From Bacteroides ilei (GTDB lineage Bacteria; Bacteroidota; Bacteroidia; Bacteroidales; Bacteroidaceae), in the NCBI RefSeq assembly GCF_900128495.1, contig NZ_LT635801.1, positions 2,225,083 to 2,289,082 of the forward strand: 64,000 bases of DNA, given 5' to 3'. The translations under genes and the position numbers were made by a program. Below the pieces are notes generated by a model. It was not told the origin of the DNA. It searched no databases and saw only the letters and a list, made by a program, of their open reading frames with translations. Positions 36,789 through 45,877 of the stretch are shown here, in pieces (position 1 is the stretch's first letter; each line of letters begins with the position of its first letter).

Positions 36789-38390
36789 ATGAGAAATATA
36801 CTATATATCATTATATTAGCAGTGGCGTTATGTGCATGTAACAATTCCACACAAAAAGAGAGGATTTTGGATACGGCAGAATCAATAGCCGTTGAGCATC
36901 CCGATTCTGCCCAAACAATACTGGAAACATTATATCCATATTCAAAATTGACCCAGCAACAAAGAGCACGATGCGGAATATTGCTTGCTATAGTAAAACT
37001 TCAACAAAACAAAGCCTTTGCTTCCGATAGCCTTTTGGACAACAGTGTATCATATTTCAAGCAGAATTGTGACAGTATAGAGCTATTCAAAGCCTATCAA
37101 CTCAAAGCCTATCAGTCTATGTGGCGTGGACAACAGGATTCAATGTTCTATTATTTGCAGCAATCAATCAACATGATAGGTGAGGGAAATAAAACCCAGC
37201 TATATTCTTTGAATATGAAACTGGCAGATATTTATTGTGAACCGTCTGCTGAAAAAGATTACAATAAAGCAATAGTATATACAAGGAAAGCATTAACTTA
37301 TGCGGAGACAGAACAACAAAAGGCCTATGCTCTGCATCAAATTGGAGCCTGTTATGGCTTTATCAATGAAAATGACTCCGCATTGGTTTATATCGCCCGT
37401 GCCATTGATTTTTCACAACAAAATAAAGGAGAATCTAATTATACAACCTATGTGCTGAATTATGCAAATACACCAGGCGTAAATTACGAAAAAGCCAAGA
37501 GTTATTTAACGGAATTACCTGAAAACAGTTTGGGAAGATTGATTACTTTAGGTTTTCTTAATCTAAACAACAGGCATACAGGCATTGCAAAATATTTATG
37601 CGACAAAGCTGATTCGTTATATAGTAGTGCCCCTGATAAGTATTCAATCAATACATATAACAGCCTCAAAATACTCAATGCATGTGTAAAATACACCTTG
37701 GGTGAAGAAGTTTCTGCAAGTGAAGGGATTACAAGGAACGATTCAATTTCACAAGTCATTTCAAGAAAAGAAGCTCTGAATAGTGAGATTTCAAGCAACA
37801 ACTTACTTTTGCAGAAACACATTCATGAATCTCAACTAAGAACCCAAAGAAAGATTGTCATCATATTGTCAATCGTATTCTTTGGTATAATATTGTTCTT
37901 CCTATACGACAGAAATAACAAGAAACAATATATAAAAATAAGAAAAGAACTGGACCAGATTCGTGTCAATCAGATAGAATTACAATCTATCGATTCTGAA
38001 AATGACCAAGATTCTGAATTAACAAAGATTTGGAAAAAAAGAGCTGATATTTGCAGAGACAATTTCATTCGGAATGGATGGATGAAGAAACTTCAAATAT
38101 TGGAAGGGAATGACAAGCATTCCAATGGTTCTTTTCTTCCGCCTGCAGAAAGGGATAGACTCAGGAAACAGTTATTTGAAGAATTCACAGACATGATAAT
38201 CGATATAAAAGCAGCAGGCAATGGAGTCAATCTGGATGATCTGACACTATGTCTCTTTTGTCTTCTGAAAATAAATAATACAACGATTTCCAAGTGTATG
38301 GGGGCTTCGGAAAACGCTATCAGAACCCGAAAAAGCAGGCTTAAAGAAAAGCTTGACCCTCAGATGTATCAATTTATATTCGGTAGATAA
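36789..38390 (+). CDS. Membrane TPR protein with C-terminal HTH (putative one-component regulator)
   Basis: A 533-residue protein. Residues 1-17 form a lipoprotein-type signal (VALCAC, Cys17), about 30-310 are helical TPR-like repeats, one transmembrane helix lies at 355-373 (IVIILSIVFFGIILFFLY), then a helical linker and a C-terminal HTH (about 485-520) with NNTTISKCMGASENAIRTRK, a sigma-region-4-like pattern. The TPR part should face the periplasm and the HTH the cytoplasm. In Bacteroidales this architecture occurs next to TonB-dependent receptors; the next gene is one. AT-rich, inside the region bounded by the traQ-tail repeats. Ligand unknown. Confidence 0.8.
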   Translation: MRNILYIIILAVALCACNNSTQKERILDTAESIAVEHPDSAQTILETLYPYSKLTQQQRARCGILLAIVKLQQNKAFASDSLLDNSVSYFKQNCDSIELFKAYQLKAYQSMWRGQQDSMFYYLQQSINMIGEGNKTQLYSLNMKLADIYCEPSAEKDYNKAIVYTRKALTYAETEQQKAYALHQIGACYGFINENDSALVYIARAIDFSQQNKGESNYTTYVLNYANTPGVNYEKAKSYLTELPENSLGRLITLGFLNLNNRHTGIAKYLCDKADSLYSSAPDKYSINTYNSLKILNACVKYTLGEEVSASEGITRNDSISQVISRKEALNSEISSNNLLLQKHIHESQLRTQRKIVIILSIVFFGIILFFLYDRNNKKQYIKIRKELDQIRVNQIELQSIDSENDQDSELTKIWKKRADICRDNFIRNGWMKKLQILEGNDKHSNGSFLPPAERDRLRKQLFEEFTDMIIDIKAAGNGVNLDDLTLCLFCLLKINNTTISKCMGASENAIRTRKSRLKEKLDPQMYQFIFGR

Positions 38391-38500
38391 TAAGCTGATA
38401 TACATTATAATATGCAGGAATTGAAACAAATGTGAAACACGGAAACCTTCATTGCAATAAATCTGCAATGCATAGTTTTAAGGCCCCTATAACTAAAATC

Positions 38501-38508
38501 ATACTTTT
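38501..38508 (+). promoter_or_regulatory. -7 element of the TonB-dependent receptor
   Basis: TACTTTTG, followed by CATTG, a few bases before the receptor gene. The gene thus has its own promoter apart from the regulator. Confidence 0.65.
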
Positions 38509-38524
38509 GCATTGAGTCATAAAA

Positions 38525-40843
38525 ATGCAAGCAAGTATGAAAAGAAATCTTTTATTTATTTTCGTTTTAATGATTGTGCCATTTATAGTCAAGGCGCAAA
38601 TCAAAGGTGTGGTATGTGATGAGAATCAGAATCCCTTAGAGTTTGCAAATGTTATTTTGATGGGTACTGATTCCGTATATATCGCAGGAACAGTAACAGA
38701 CGCAAGCGGTAAATTTGATTTTTTTACCGATTATGCAAAAGCAAAGTTTCTACAAATTTCCGCTCTCGGATACAAGACAATCATAAAAACGCTGGATGAG
38801 AAAAACGATATTGGAACACTTGTACTTGTTTCAGACAATATCCTGCTTGACGAAGTTACGGTAACGGCAAAACGACCTTCTCAACATTTGACAAAAGGGG
38901 GCATAATCACAACTGTGAACGGGTCTGTTTTGAGCCTGCTCGGGAATGCAATGGATGTGATTGGACAACTTCCGGGCGTGATGCGTGAAGATGACAAATT
39001 TACTGTTTTTGGCAAAGGGACACCCATAATATATGTGAATGGGAGAAAACTGACGGATAACAGCGAATTATATAGAATGTCATCAAAAGATATTGCAAGT
39101 GTGGAAGTAATCAGTAATCCCGGTGCAAAATATGGTGCGGAAGTAAAATCGGTGCTATTAGTCCGCACAATCAAGAAACAAGGAGACGGATTAAGCGGCT
39201 CAATACAAGGTGTCGTCCGGGCTGCTCACTCCTGGTCTGATTCGGACAACCTTTCACTCAATTTCAGGAAGAATAATCTTGACATATTCGGGACCTTTGC
39301 TTTTGACCACTCAAGACGGTATCAGCAGCAGAAAAATGTCACCCTGATAAATACCGGGCATAATCTGTATGAGCTGAATTCTGACATTATCATATTGCCT
39401 GTCAGCACAACTTATAATGCCAATTTAGGTTTCAACTGGCAAATTAACCCTAAGAATGTATTAGGAGCAAAATATGAATTTCGAGGTACACCTTACAATC
39501 ATTCAGCCTGGACCACAAATGAAACAATCGAATTAAATGGTACCCTTGATGATAAAATAGATTACTATACATACTGGAAAAGAAAGGATATGCCGACAAA
39601 CATATTGAACATGTATTATATAGGCGAATATGGTGATTGGACGCTTACTGTAAATAACGACTATTATTCAAGCCGCAATAAAGCTGAACAGGAAATAGAT
39701 GAAGTCAGTTTATCGGAAGGAGAATCGACAATAAGCAGCCTGAATCACATCAACAGTTCAATGTTTGCCTCCAAATCCGTCCTGGATTACGACTTTGGCA
39801 AAAATACACTTGAGGCCGGTTATGAGTACACTTATACAAACAGAACTGACCGATATGATAACTATAATAATTTTTTGCCGGATGCGGATGACAATATCAA
39901 GGAACATAATATTGCCGGTTTCATAAGTGCCACTTTCCCCATAGGAATCTATGAACTTTCAGGGGGATTAAGGTATGAGCATACTATATCCGATTACTAT
40001 GAGAATGGGCTCTTAATATCAGAGCAAAGCCGAAAATATGACCGTCTGTTTCCCAATATAGACTTTACGTTCCCCATTAAAAAAGCTAAGTTTACTCTAT
40101 CATATACAGCCAAGACAAAGCGTCCGCTGTATAGTCAATTGAGCAGCAATATACAATATGACGACCGCTTTACCTATGAGACAGGAAATCCTCTATTGAA
40201 ACCGGAAATGAATCACGATGTTTCTTTGGCTGGTATTTACAAATGGGTTTTCTTTTCAGCAAGCTATCAATATGTAAAAGATGCTATAGTCGGGATTGTG
40301 GAAGCATATAAGGAAGGAGAACCTGTAAATCTGATGACTTATATGAATTATGATCATATCTCAGAATATACAGCGATGGTATCTCTATCCCCTAAAATAT
40401 CAATCTGGTCACCTCGTCTCCAATTTAATCTGATGGGACAAAAACTTAAAATACCATTTATGGGAACAGAACTGCGAATGAACAATCCATTGTTGTTTAT
40501 CAATTTCTACAACAGCTTATCTGTCGGAAAAGGTTTCACCATTACAGGTAATATGCTATATCATACATCGGGAGATATGGATGTGGTTACACTAAAACCG
40601 TCTTGGCAAATAAATCTGGGTGTAACCAAAACGATTGGAAACTGGTTCTTCCAGCTTAGTGCAACAGATATATTCAAAACAGCCCGTAATTCAATGATAA
40701 CCTATGGAACTCAAATGAAACTTGACAAATGGAACTATAGTGATTCACAGGCTGTTCGGCTCACCATACGTTATGCATTTAACTCTACGATGAGCAAATA
40801 TAAAGGAAGGGGTGCCGGTCAAAGCGAAAAGAATCGTTTATAA
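38525..40843 (+). CDS. TonB-dependent receptor-like outer-membrane protein with carboxypeptidase-regulatory domain
   Basis: A 772-residue protein. A signal peptide (MKRNLLFIFVLMIVPFIVKA) is followed by a CarboxypepD-reg-like beta domain (about 28-108, VVCDENQNPLEFANVILMGT), a plug-like domain (about 110-220, with VIGQLPGVMREDDKFTVFGK and IPSIYVNG-like IIYVNGRKL), and a C-terminal barrel (OMP_b-brl_3 type, end AVRLTIRYAF). There is no SusD partner, so it is not a standard SusCD glycan system. The likely signal or nutrient is unknown; it sits 134 bases after the TPR regulator gene. ATG at 38525 or the signal-peptide Met at 38537. Confidence 0.85.
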   Translation: MQASMKRNLLFIFVLMIVPFIVKAQIKGVVCDENQNPLEFANVILMGTDSVYIAGTVTDASGKFDFFTDYAKAKFLQISALGYKTIIKTLDEKNDIGTLVLVSDNILLDEVTVTAKRPSQHLTKGGIITTVNGSVLSLLGNAMDVIGQLPGVMREDDKFTVFGKGTPIIYVNGRKLTDNSELYRMSSKDIASVEVISNPGAKYGAEVKSVLLVRTIKKQGDGLSGSIQGVVRAAHSWSDSDNLSLNFRKNNLDIFGTFAFDHSRRYQQQKNVTLINTGHNLYELNSDIIILPVSTTYNANLGFNWQINPKNVLGAKYEFRGTPYNHSAWTTNETIELNGTLDDKIDYYTYWKRKDMPTNILNMYYIGEYGDWTLTVNNDYYSSRNKAEQEIDEVSLSEGESTISSLNHINSSMFASKSVLDYDFGKNTLEAGYEYTYTNRTDRYDNYNNFLPDADDNIKEHNIAGFISATFPIGIYELSGGLRYEHTISDYYENGLLISEQSRKYDRLFPNIDFTFPIKKAKFTLSYTAKTKRPLYSQLSSNIQYDDRFTYETGNPLLKPEMNHDVSLAGIYKWVFFSASYQYVKDAIVGIVEAYKEGEPVNLMTYMNYDHISEYTAMVSLSPKISIWSPRLQFNLMGQKLKIPFMGTELRMNNPLLFINFYNSLSVGKGFTITGNMLYHTSGDMDVVTLKPSWQINLGVTKTIGNWFFQLSATDIFKTARNSMITYGTQMKLDKWNYSDSQAVRLTIRYAFNSTMSKYKGRGAGQSEKNRL

Positions 40844-40876
40844 GATTCAGATTAAGAGAATTACTCTACTAAAAAG

Positions 40877-40939
40877 GGAGAATCCGACGGCAATACACCG
40901 AAGATTCTCCTTTTCTCTTACTCTTCAAAGAGCAGCAGA
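40877..40939 (-). repeat. Right copy of traQ-tail direct repeat with hairpin
   Basis: GGAGAATC (40877) and GATTCTCC (40903) form the hairpin, and the adjacent stretch decodes on the minus strand as VFLLLFEE plus stop. The hairpin with T tracts on both sides can terminate both the receptor gene and the traQ relic. Direct repeat partner of 36565-36628. Confidence 0.78.
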
Positions 40940-41183
40940 AATACGATGACGACAGGCTGTTCCTTGCCGCCGGAGGTGTAATAAAGGCGGAACACCTCCC
41001 TGTCCAGGGGATAACGGTCGTTGGGCAGCAGTACCATTCCGTCGTCCATGCGCAGCTTGCCTTCGCCGTCCGGCTGGAAATAGGGATGGTATAGCGGGCA
41101 TCGGTGAACCGTCCTTCCCGTTTCAGTTTACAACGGATTTCCACGGTATCGCCTTTCACGATACGCTTGGGCACCGGCATCGT
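40918..41183 (-). pseudogene. traQ: traQ (DUF3872) relic, frameshifted
   Basis: On the minus strand, MPVPKRIVKGDTVEIRC, KLKREGRF and ARYTI match the conserved start of CTnDOT TraQ proteins. The reading frame then breaks after ARYTI, and the remainder resumes in another frame: YFQPDGEGKLRMDDG, VLLPNDRYPLDREVFRLYY, ending in FLLLFEE. The usual length is about 150; only about 85 residues remain. It is non-functional. The upstream edge is fused to a traP fragment. Confidence 0.82.
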
Positions 41184-41415
41184 CATTGTCCAGGTAGCAC
41201 CGGATCTTCCCGTAATGGTCCAAGTAAGAGAATGAGCGTTCAAGCAGGGCTACCGAATTGAGGACCAGATAGTCCTCATCACGGCTGATGCCGAGTACCT
41301 TCCATGAAAGGAAGTCGATGAAACCCTTTTCGTTAAGCCAAAATGATGAAACTGTGTTCTTTACGGCTGGAACAGAAAGGATTTTCAAACAACTCCATGT
41401 AACAGGAATGGGCAA
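41172..41415 (-). pseudogene. traP: traP (DUF3991/toprim primase) fragment fused to traQ
   Basis: The minus-strand frame reads NEKGFIDFLSWKVLGI and then DYLVLNSVALLERSFSYLDH and CYLDNDDAGAQ, the C-terminal toprim part of the CTnDOT-family primase TraP. The rest of the gene is missing and the frame runs into the traQ relic at 41172-41183, where CACCGGCATCGT (plus strand) reads DDAG in traP and TMPV in traQ. In intact elements traP precedes traQ, so a deletion joined the two. Confidence 0.75.
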
Positions 41416-41564
41416 CGGATAAGTAGCAATTTTTCTGTTTAACTATTCGAAAAACGGCTTCAAAGCATACTTTTACGAATGTGGAATAATGCTGCGTATA
41501 TCCCTGAAAACCCAATAGTTTACATTATTTTTCCTGAATCCATTCGAAATCGGGTGAGTTTCAC

Positions 41565-41572
41565 TATATTTG
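41565..41572 (+). promoter_or_regulatory. -7 element of first L,D-transpeptidase
   Basis: TATATTTG, followed by TAAT, 33 bases before the ATG. Confidence 0.55.
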
Positions 41573-41604
41573 TAATATACGCTAAACAAGCAAATTTGTC
41601 GTCT

Positions 41605-42633
41605 ATGAAACGGGTCATACAAGCCTGGATGATGGTTCTGACTATCCTGTACGGAAGTTGCGACCGTCCGGAAAATAGGTTGCAGGAGCCTCAGGTACTG
41701 CTGCAGGATACAAGTCTGGTGTTGCCGGAAACAGGGGAGTTGTCTTTCATTGAAAAACCTCTTGCCGGTGAGGATATTGTCCTGGCCAGGGAACTGCTCT
41801 ACGACAAATATACCCTTGAAGACGTATACCCTTATAAGGATACCGTACGTTATGTGCAGTGGGACGTCATACGGAAATGCCTGGCTTTCATTGAAAACAT
41901 GCAGGAGAGTGGCGGTATCTGGTGTGTATTCCGGAATTACAAGAACCGGAACGGTGAGTCTCCGCTGGTCCATACCTATACCCGCGATGCCTATCACCGT
42001 GTATCCGATACACTGGGGGTGGAGCGTTACCAGTCGGTGCCGCTTTATCTGTATCCCGACACCCTGGTACCCGTCCGCTACGGACGTGACGGGTCATTGG
42101 CCAAGATTTTGTCGGAAAAAGGTACATTCTATGAAGTGGCCCCGATTACTTTTGAAGAGATCTGGATGGTGCCGAAGAAATATGCCGGCATACTGCCCGA
42201 CAGTACCGCTTTCCGGCATGTAGTCATTGTAGACCGCCATAACCAGAATACGGCTACGCTGGAGTGGAAGGAAAGGGGATCGTGGCTGATACGCAGCGTC
42301 AATCCCGCTACCACCGGACTGCACCGCCCTCCTTACGGGCAGGCTACTCCGCTGGGGATGTATCTGATTCAGGAGAAGAAGGTGCGGATGGTATTCCTGA
42401 AGGACGGATCGGCTGCCACCGGCGGATATGCACCTTATGCCAGCCGTTTCACCAACGGGGCGTATATACACGGGGTTCCGGTCAACGTGCCGAGAACGTC
42501 CATGATAGAATACAGTTGGTCGTTGGGAACCACACCACGGTCGCACATGTGTGTGCGCAATGCCACGTCGCATGCCAAGTTTGTATACGACTGGGCTCCG
42601 ACAGGCCTGTCACTGGTAGTGGTCATCGAATAA
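41605..42633 (+). CDS. L,D-transpeptidase (YkuD family) lipoprotein
   Basis: A 342-residue protein whose start MKRVIQAWMMVLTILYGSC carries a lipobox (Cys about 19). The catalytic region is at the end: YIHGVPVN and, about 28 residues later, SHMCVRN, equivalent to the family HG...SxGCxR. The Cys and the following Arg are conserved but the Gly is Met. YkuD enzymes make 3-3 cross-links in peptidoglycan or attach proteins. The open frame extends upstream past the promoter, so the shorter start was chosen. Adjacent to a second L,D-transpeptidase. Confidence 0.85.
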   Translation: MKRVIQAWMMVLTILYGSCDRPENRLQEPQVLLQDTSLVLPETGELSFIEKPLAGEDIVLARELLYDKYTLEDVYPYKDTVRYVQWDVIRKCLAFIENMQESGGIWCVFRNYKNRNGESPLVHTYTRDAYHRVSDTLGVERYQSVPLYLYPDTLVPVRYGRDGSLAKILSEKGTFYEVAPITFEEIWMVPKKYAGILPDSTAFRHVVIVDRHNQNTATLEWKERGSWLIRSVNPATTGLHRPPYGQATPLGMYLIQEKKVRMVFLKDGSAATGGYAPYASRFTNGAYIHGVPVNVPRTSMIEYSWSLGTTPRSHMCVRNATSHAKFVYDWAPTGLSLVVVIE

Positions 42634-42691
42634 AAACAGACCGGTTCCCTTTTTTAACATCCTGTTTATTAAATGATTCGGATTTTATCCG

Positions 42692-42699
42692 TAACTTTG
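42692..42699 (+). promoter_or_regulatory. -7 element of second L,D-transpeptidase
   Basis: TAACTTTG, followed by CACC, 25 bases before the ATG at 42724, which argues against an ATG at 42673. Confidence 0.6.
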
Positions 42700-42723
42700 C
42701 ACCGTTTTTTTAGGACCGGATAT

Positions 42724-43497
42724 ATGCAAAGAATCATCATACTGCTGATTGCTGTATTCGTCCCTTCTTTCCTGGCTCTGAAAGGACGCTTCACCGACAA
42801 CGTGACGTCCGGGCCGGCGGTAAGCACTCCGGCTATGGTCTGTTCTTCCCTTTATCGGGAGATGCGGCTGGAAGGAGTTGTCAATAAGGAGGCCTTCCGC
42901 CAGGCGGTGACCGGATACCTGAAGATTGAGGGACGGAAAAAGGATATACTCACACTGATTGACTTTTCGAAACCTTCTACCGAAAAGCGCCTTTATGTTT
43001 TTGACATGAAGAAGAAAACCATGCTTTTTTCTTCGGTCGTTTCCCACGGCAAGAACAGCGGCGGGAAATACGCCACGTCCTTTTCAAACGAAAACGGTTC
43101 GCTAAAAAGTTCGTTGGGATTCTATCTCACCGATACTCCTTATTCCGGCAGGAACGGTTATTCACTGATTCTGGACGGACTGGAGAAAGGTATCAACGAC
43201 CGTGCTCGTGAAAGGGCTATTGTGGTACACGGCGCCGCCTACGCCGACCCGTCGGTGGCGCAGGCATCCGGCCGGTTGGGCCGCAGTTTCGGTTGTCCGG
43301 CAGTTCCCCGTAATCTCACCCGTCCTCTTATTGACACCATCAAAGGTGGCAGCGTGATTTTCATCTACGCCGAATCTCCCGAATATCTGGCTCATAGTTC
43401 CATCCTGAATGACGATCGGATAGGACGTGTGTACATCAATGGGAAACTGACAAGCGGGAAAGATACCAGCTCTTTGTTAAGTCGGGTCAGTTTGTGA
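42724..43497 (+). CDS. Murein L,D-transpeptidase catalytic-domain protein
   Basis: A 257-residue protein with an N-terminal hydrophobic signal (MQRIIILLIAVFVPSFLA). The YkuD_2-type active site is visible as VVHGAAY (near 179) and GRLGRSFGCPAVP (Cys near 203). The preceding block SSVVSHGKNSGGKYA also fits the family. It is a second transpeptidase next to the first and probably acts in the periplasm on peptidoglycan. It is followed by the DPP-IV-like gene with a 95-base gap. Confidence 0.88.
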   Translation: MQRIIILLIAVFVPSFLALKGRFTDNVTSGPAVSTPAMVCSSLYREMRLEGVVNKEAFRQAVTGYLKIEGRKKDILTLIDFSKPSTEKRLYVFDMKKKTMLFSSVVSHGKNSGGKYATSFSNENGSLKSSLGFYLTDTPYSGRNGYSLILDGLEKGINDRARERAIVVHGAAYADPSVAQASGRLGRSFGCPAVPRNLTRPLIDTIKGGSVIFIYAESPEYLAHSSILNDDRIGRVYINGKLTSGKDTSSLLSRVSL

Positions 43498-43592
43498 CTT
43501 TGGGACACATGGGCAGTGAAACTGGAGGTCGTACTGTCCCGGAAAGACTGCATCTGGAATCTATGAGTGGGAAGTGGAATAAAGAATATACG

Positions 43593-45845
43593 ATGAAATT
43601 AAATTGTTTCTGGATTTTAGCAGCTGTCCTCTCTATGGGAGAGACAGCTATGTCACAAGGCACGGTTGAAGACTACAACCGTGCTTATAGCTTGCGCTCT
43701 CTGTATGGAGCGCAACAAGTTTATTACAGTGGAGTGAATCCTGTATGGATAGAGGACACCGGCAATTTTTGGTATGTGCGTCATACTCCGCAGGGTGATG
43801 AATATGTACGGGTCGATGCGGCCAGGCGGAAACGGAGTGCCTTGTTCGACCAGCGGAAAATGGCGGAAGCCCTCAGCCGGCAGACAGGAAAAAGTATCGG
43901 ACCGATGGATTTGTTGCTGCAGCAGTGCCGGGTTACGGCCGGAATGGATACGCTGCGTTTTGTAGCCGAGGAGACAAACTGGTGTTATGACATCCGTCGG
44001 AACCGGTTGAGTCGTGAAGGGAAAGTCGTTCCTCCACCTCCTGTCCGGCACTGGATGGAAGTGGACGATGAAAGGGAGGGAGGACCGGTAGTCTCTCCGG
44101 ACGGCAGGTATACGGCCTATATCAGGAATGACAATGTATATGTACGTGAGCAGGCTACAGGCAAGGAAAGACAATTGAGTCTGGACGGTACGTCAGGGAA
44201 CTATTATTCGGTAGACATCCGGTGGTCGCCCGATTCCAGAAAAGTGGCGGTGTGCCGTATCCGGCCGGCAGAAAAACGTTATGTCTATTATGTGGAATCT
44301 TCTCCATCCGACCAGCTTCAACCCCGGCTTCATAAGCAGGAATACGCCAAGCCCGGTGATGAACTGAGGTTCAAGGTCCCTTGTATCTTCGATGTAGAGA
44401 CAGGAAAGAACCTGATTCCTTCCACCGTTTTGTTTGACCGCCAATATGAATTGTATGGACCTGTATGGAATAAAGACAGTAAAGCCATTACATTCGAATA
44501 TAATGAACGCGGACATAAAGTTTACAGGGTACTGGAAATGTCGGCCGTAGACGGCTCTGTCCGTCCGTTGATCGAGGAGAAGGAAGAGAAGTATGTCAAT
44601 TATCCGCGTATCTACCGCAACTATCTGCAGGACGGGAAACGGATTATCTGGTCGAGCGAGCGCGACAATTACAATCACCTGTACATGTACGACCGCGCTA
44701 CCGGAAAGCCTACTCATCAGATTACGTCGGGCAGCTGGTATGTGCGTGAAGTCCAGTATGTGGACGAGCGGGACGAACAGATCTATTTTTCTGCCAACGG
44801 CATGAATCCGGAAGAAGACTCTTATCTGATTCATTATTATCGAATCGGTTTCGATGGAAGAGGGCTGGTGGAACTGACTCCGGAAGAAGGTATGCATAAA
44901 GCATGGTATTCTCCGGACCATCGTTATCTGGTGGATGTCTATTCGAAGGTGGATCAGGCTCCTGTAACAGTATTGCGTGACGCACGTGACGGACGTGTGC
45001 TGATGCCGCTGGAAAAAGCGGACATTTCCCGCCTGCTGGCCAATGGATGGAAAGCTCCGGAAGTCTTTACGGCAAAGGGCCGTGACGGGAAGACAGATAT
45101 GTGGGGTATCATTTACCGTCCTTCCAATTTTGATCCGTCAAGGAAGTATCCGGTCATTGAATATATCTATTCCGGACCGGGCGATCAGTATGTGCCGAAA
45201 ACATTCTCTTCCTATAATTGGTGGATGACTTCACTGGCTGAGTTGGGTTTCATTGTTGTTCAGGTAGACGGCATGACTACTTCCTTCCGTTCCAAGGAAT
45301 TTGAAGAAGTCTGCTACAAGAACCTGAAAGACGCCGGTCTGCCCGACCATATTGCCTGGATCAAGGCCGCCGCGCAGAAATATCCCTATATGGATATTGA
45401 CCGGGTAGGAATTTTCGGTTGCTCGGCCGGCGGACAGGAATCTACGGCTGCAGTCCTGTTCCATCCCGAATTCTACAAGGCCGCTTATTCGGCTTGTGGA
45501 TGTCACGACAACCGGATGGACAAAATCTGGTGGAATGAACTCTGGATGGGGTATCCGGTGGATGAGTCTTATAAAGCCTGTTCGAATGTGGAAAACGCCC
45601 ACTTGCTGCAACGTCCTTTAATGCTGGTGGTAGGCGAAATGGATGACAACGTAGATCCGGCTTCTACCATGCAGGTAGCCAATGCTCTGATCAAGGCCAA
45701 CAAGGACTTTGATCTGGTAGTCATTCCGGGGGCTCGCCATACAATGGGAGAAGATTTCGGCGAGCACAAACGCTATGATTTTTTTGTACGCCATCTATTG
45801 GGAGTGACCCCTCCAGCATGGGACAAGGTCAAGTTGCCTGAATGA
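43593..45845 (+). CDS. S9 dipeptidyl-peptidase IV-like serine peptidase
   Basis: A 750-residue periplasmic peptidase with a signal peptide (MKLNCFWILAAVLSMGETAM then SQ). The N-terminal beta-propeller (about 40-480) includes SPDGRYTAYIRNDNVYVRE and is followed by the alpha/beta hydrolase domain. The triad is Ser in GCSAGG (near 610), Asp in GEMDDN (near 681) and His in ARHTMGE (near 715). The nucleophile elbow is GCSAGG rather than the usual GWSYGG. It releases dipeptides from peptides. The upstream frame was rejected in favour of the signal-peptide ATG. Confidence 0.92.
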   Translation: MKLNCFWILAAVLSMGETAMSQGTVEDYNRAYSLRSLYGAQQVYYSGVNPVWIEDTGNFWYVRHTPQGDEYVRVDAARRKRSALFDQRKMAEALSRQTGKSIGPMDLLLQQCRVTAGMDTLRFVAEETNWCYDIRRNRLSREGKVVPPPPVRHWMEVDDEREGGPVVSPDGRYTAYIRNDNVYVREQATGKERQLSLDGTSGNYYSVDIRWSPDSRKVAVCRIRPAEKRYVYYVESSPSDQLQPRLHKQEYAKPGDELRFKVPCIFDVETGKNLIPSTVLFDRQYELYGPVWNKDSKAITFEYNERGHKVYRVLEMSAVDGSVRPLIEEKEEKYVNYPRIYRNYLQDGKRIIWSSERDNYNHLYMYDRATGKPTHQITSGSWYVREVQYVDERDEQIYFSANGMNPEEDSYLIHYYRIGFDGRGLVELTPEEGMHKAWYSPDHRYLVDVYSKVDQAPVTVLRDARDGRVLMPLEKADISRLLANGWKAPEVFTAKGRDGKTDMWGIIYRPSNFDPSRKYPVIEYIYSGPGDQYVPKTFSSYNWWMTSLAELGFIVVQVDGMTTSFRSKEFEEVCYKNLKDAGLPDHIAWIKAAAQKYPYMDIDRVGIFGCSAGGQESTAAVLFHPEFYKAAYSACGCHDNRMDKIWWNELWMGYPVDESYKACSNVENAHLLQRPLMLVVGEMDDNVDPASTMQVANALIKANKDFDLVVIPGARHTMGEDFGEHKRYDFFVRHLLGVTPPAWDKVKLPE

Positions 45846-45877
45846 TGACAGAATAATAACAGGGGAGGAGGAGGTTT

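Noticed and set aside
41479..41604. Longer start of the first L,D-transpeptidase
   Set aside because: It would begin upstream of the promoter and of the lipoprotein signal.
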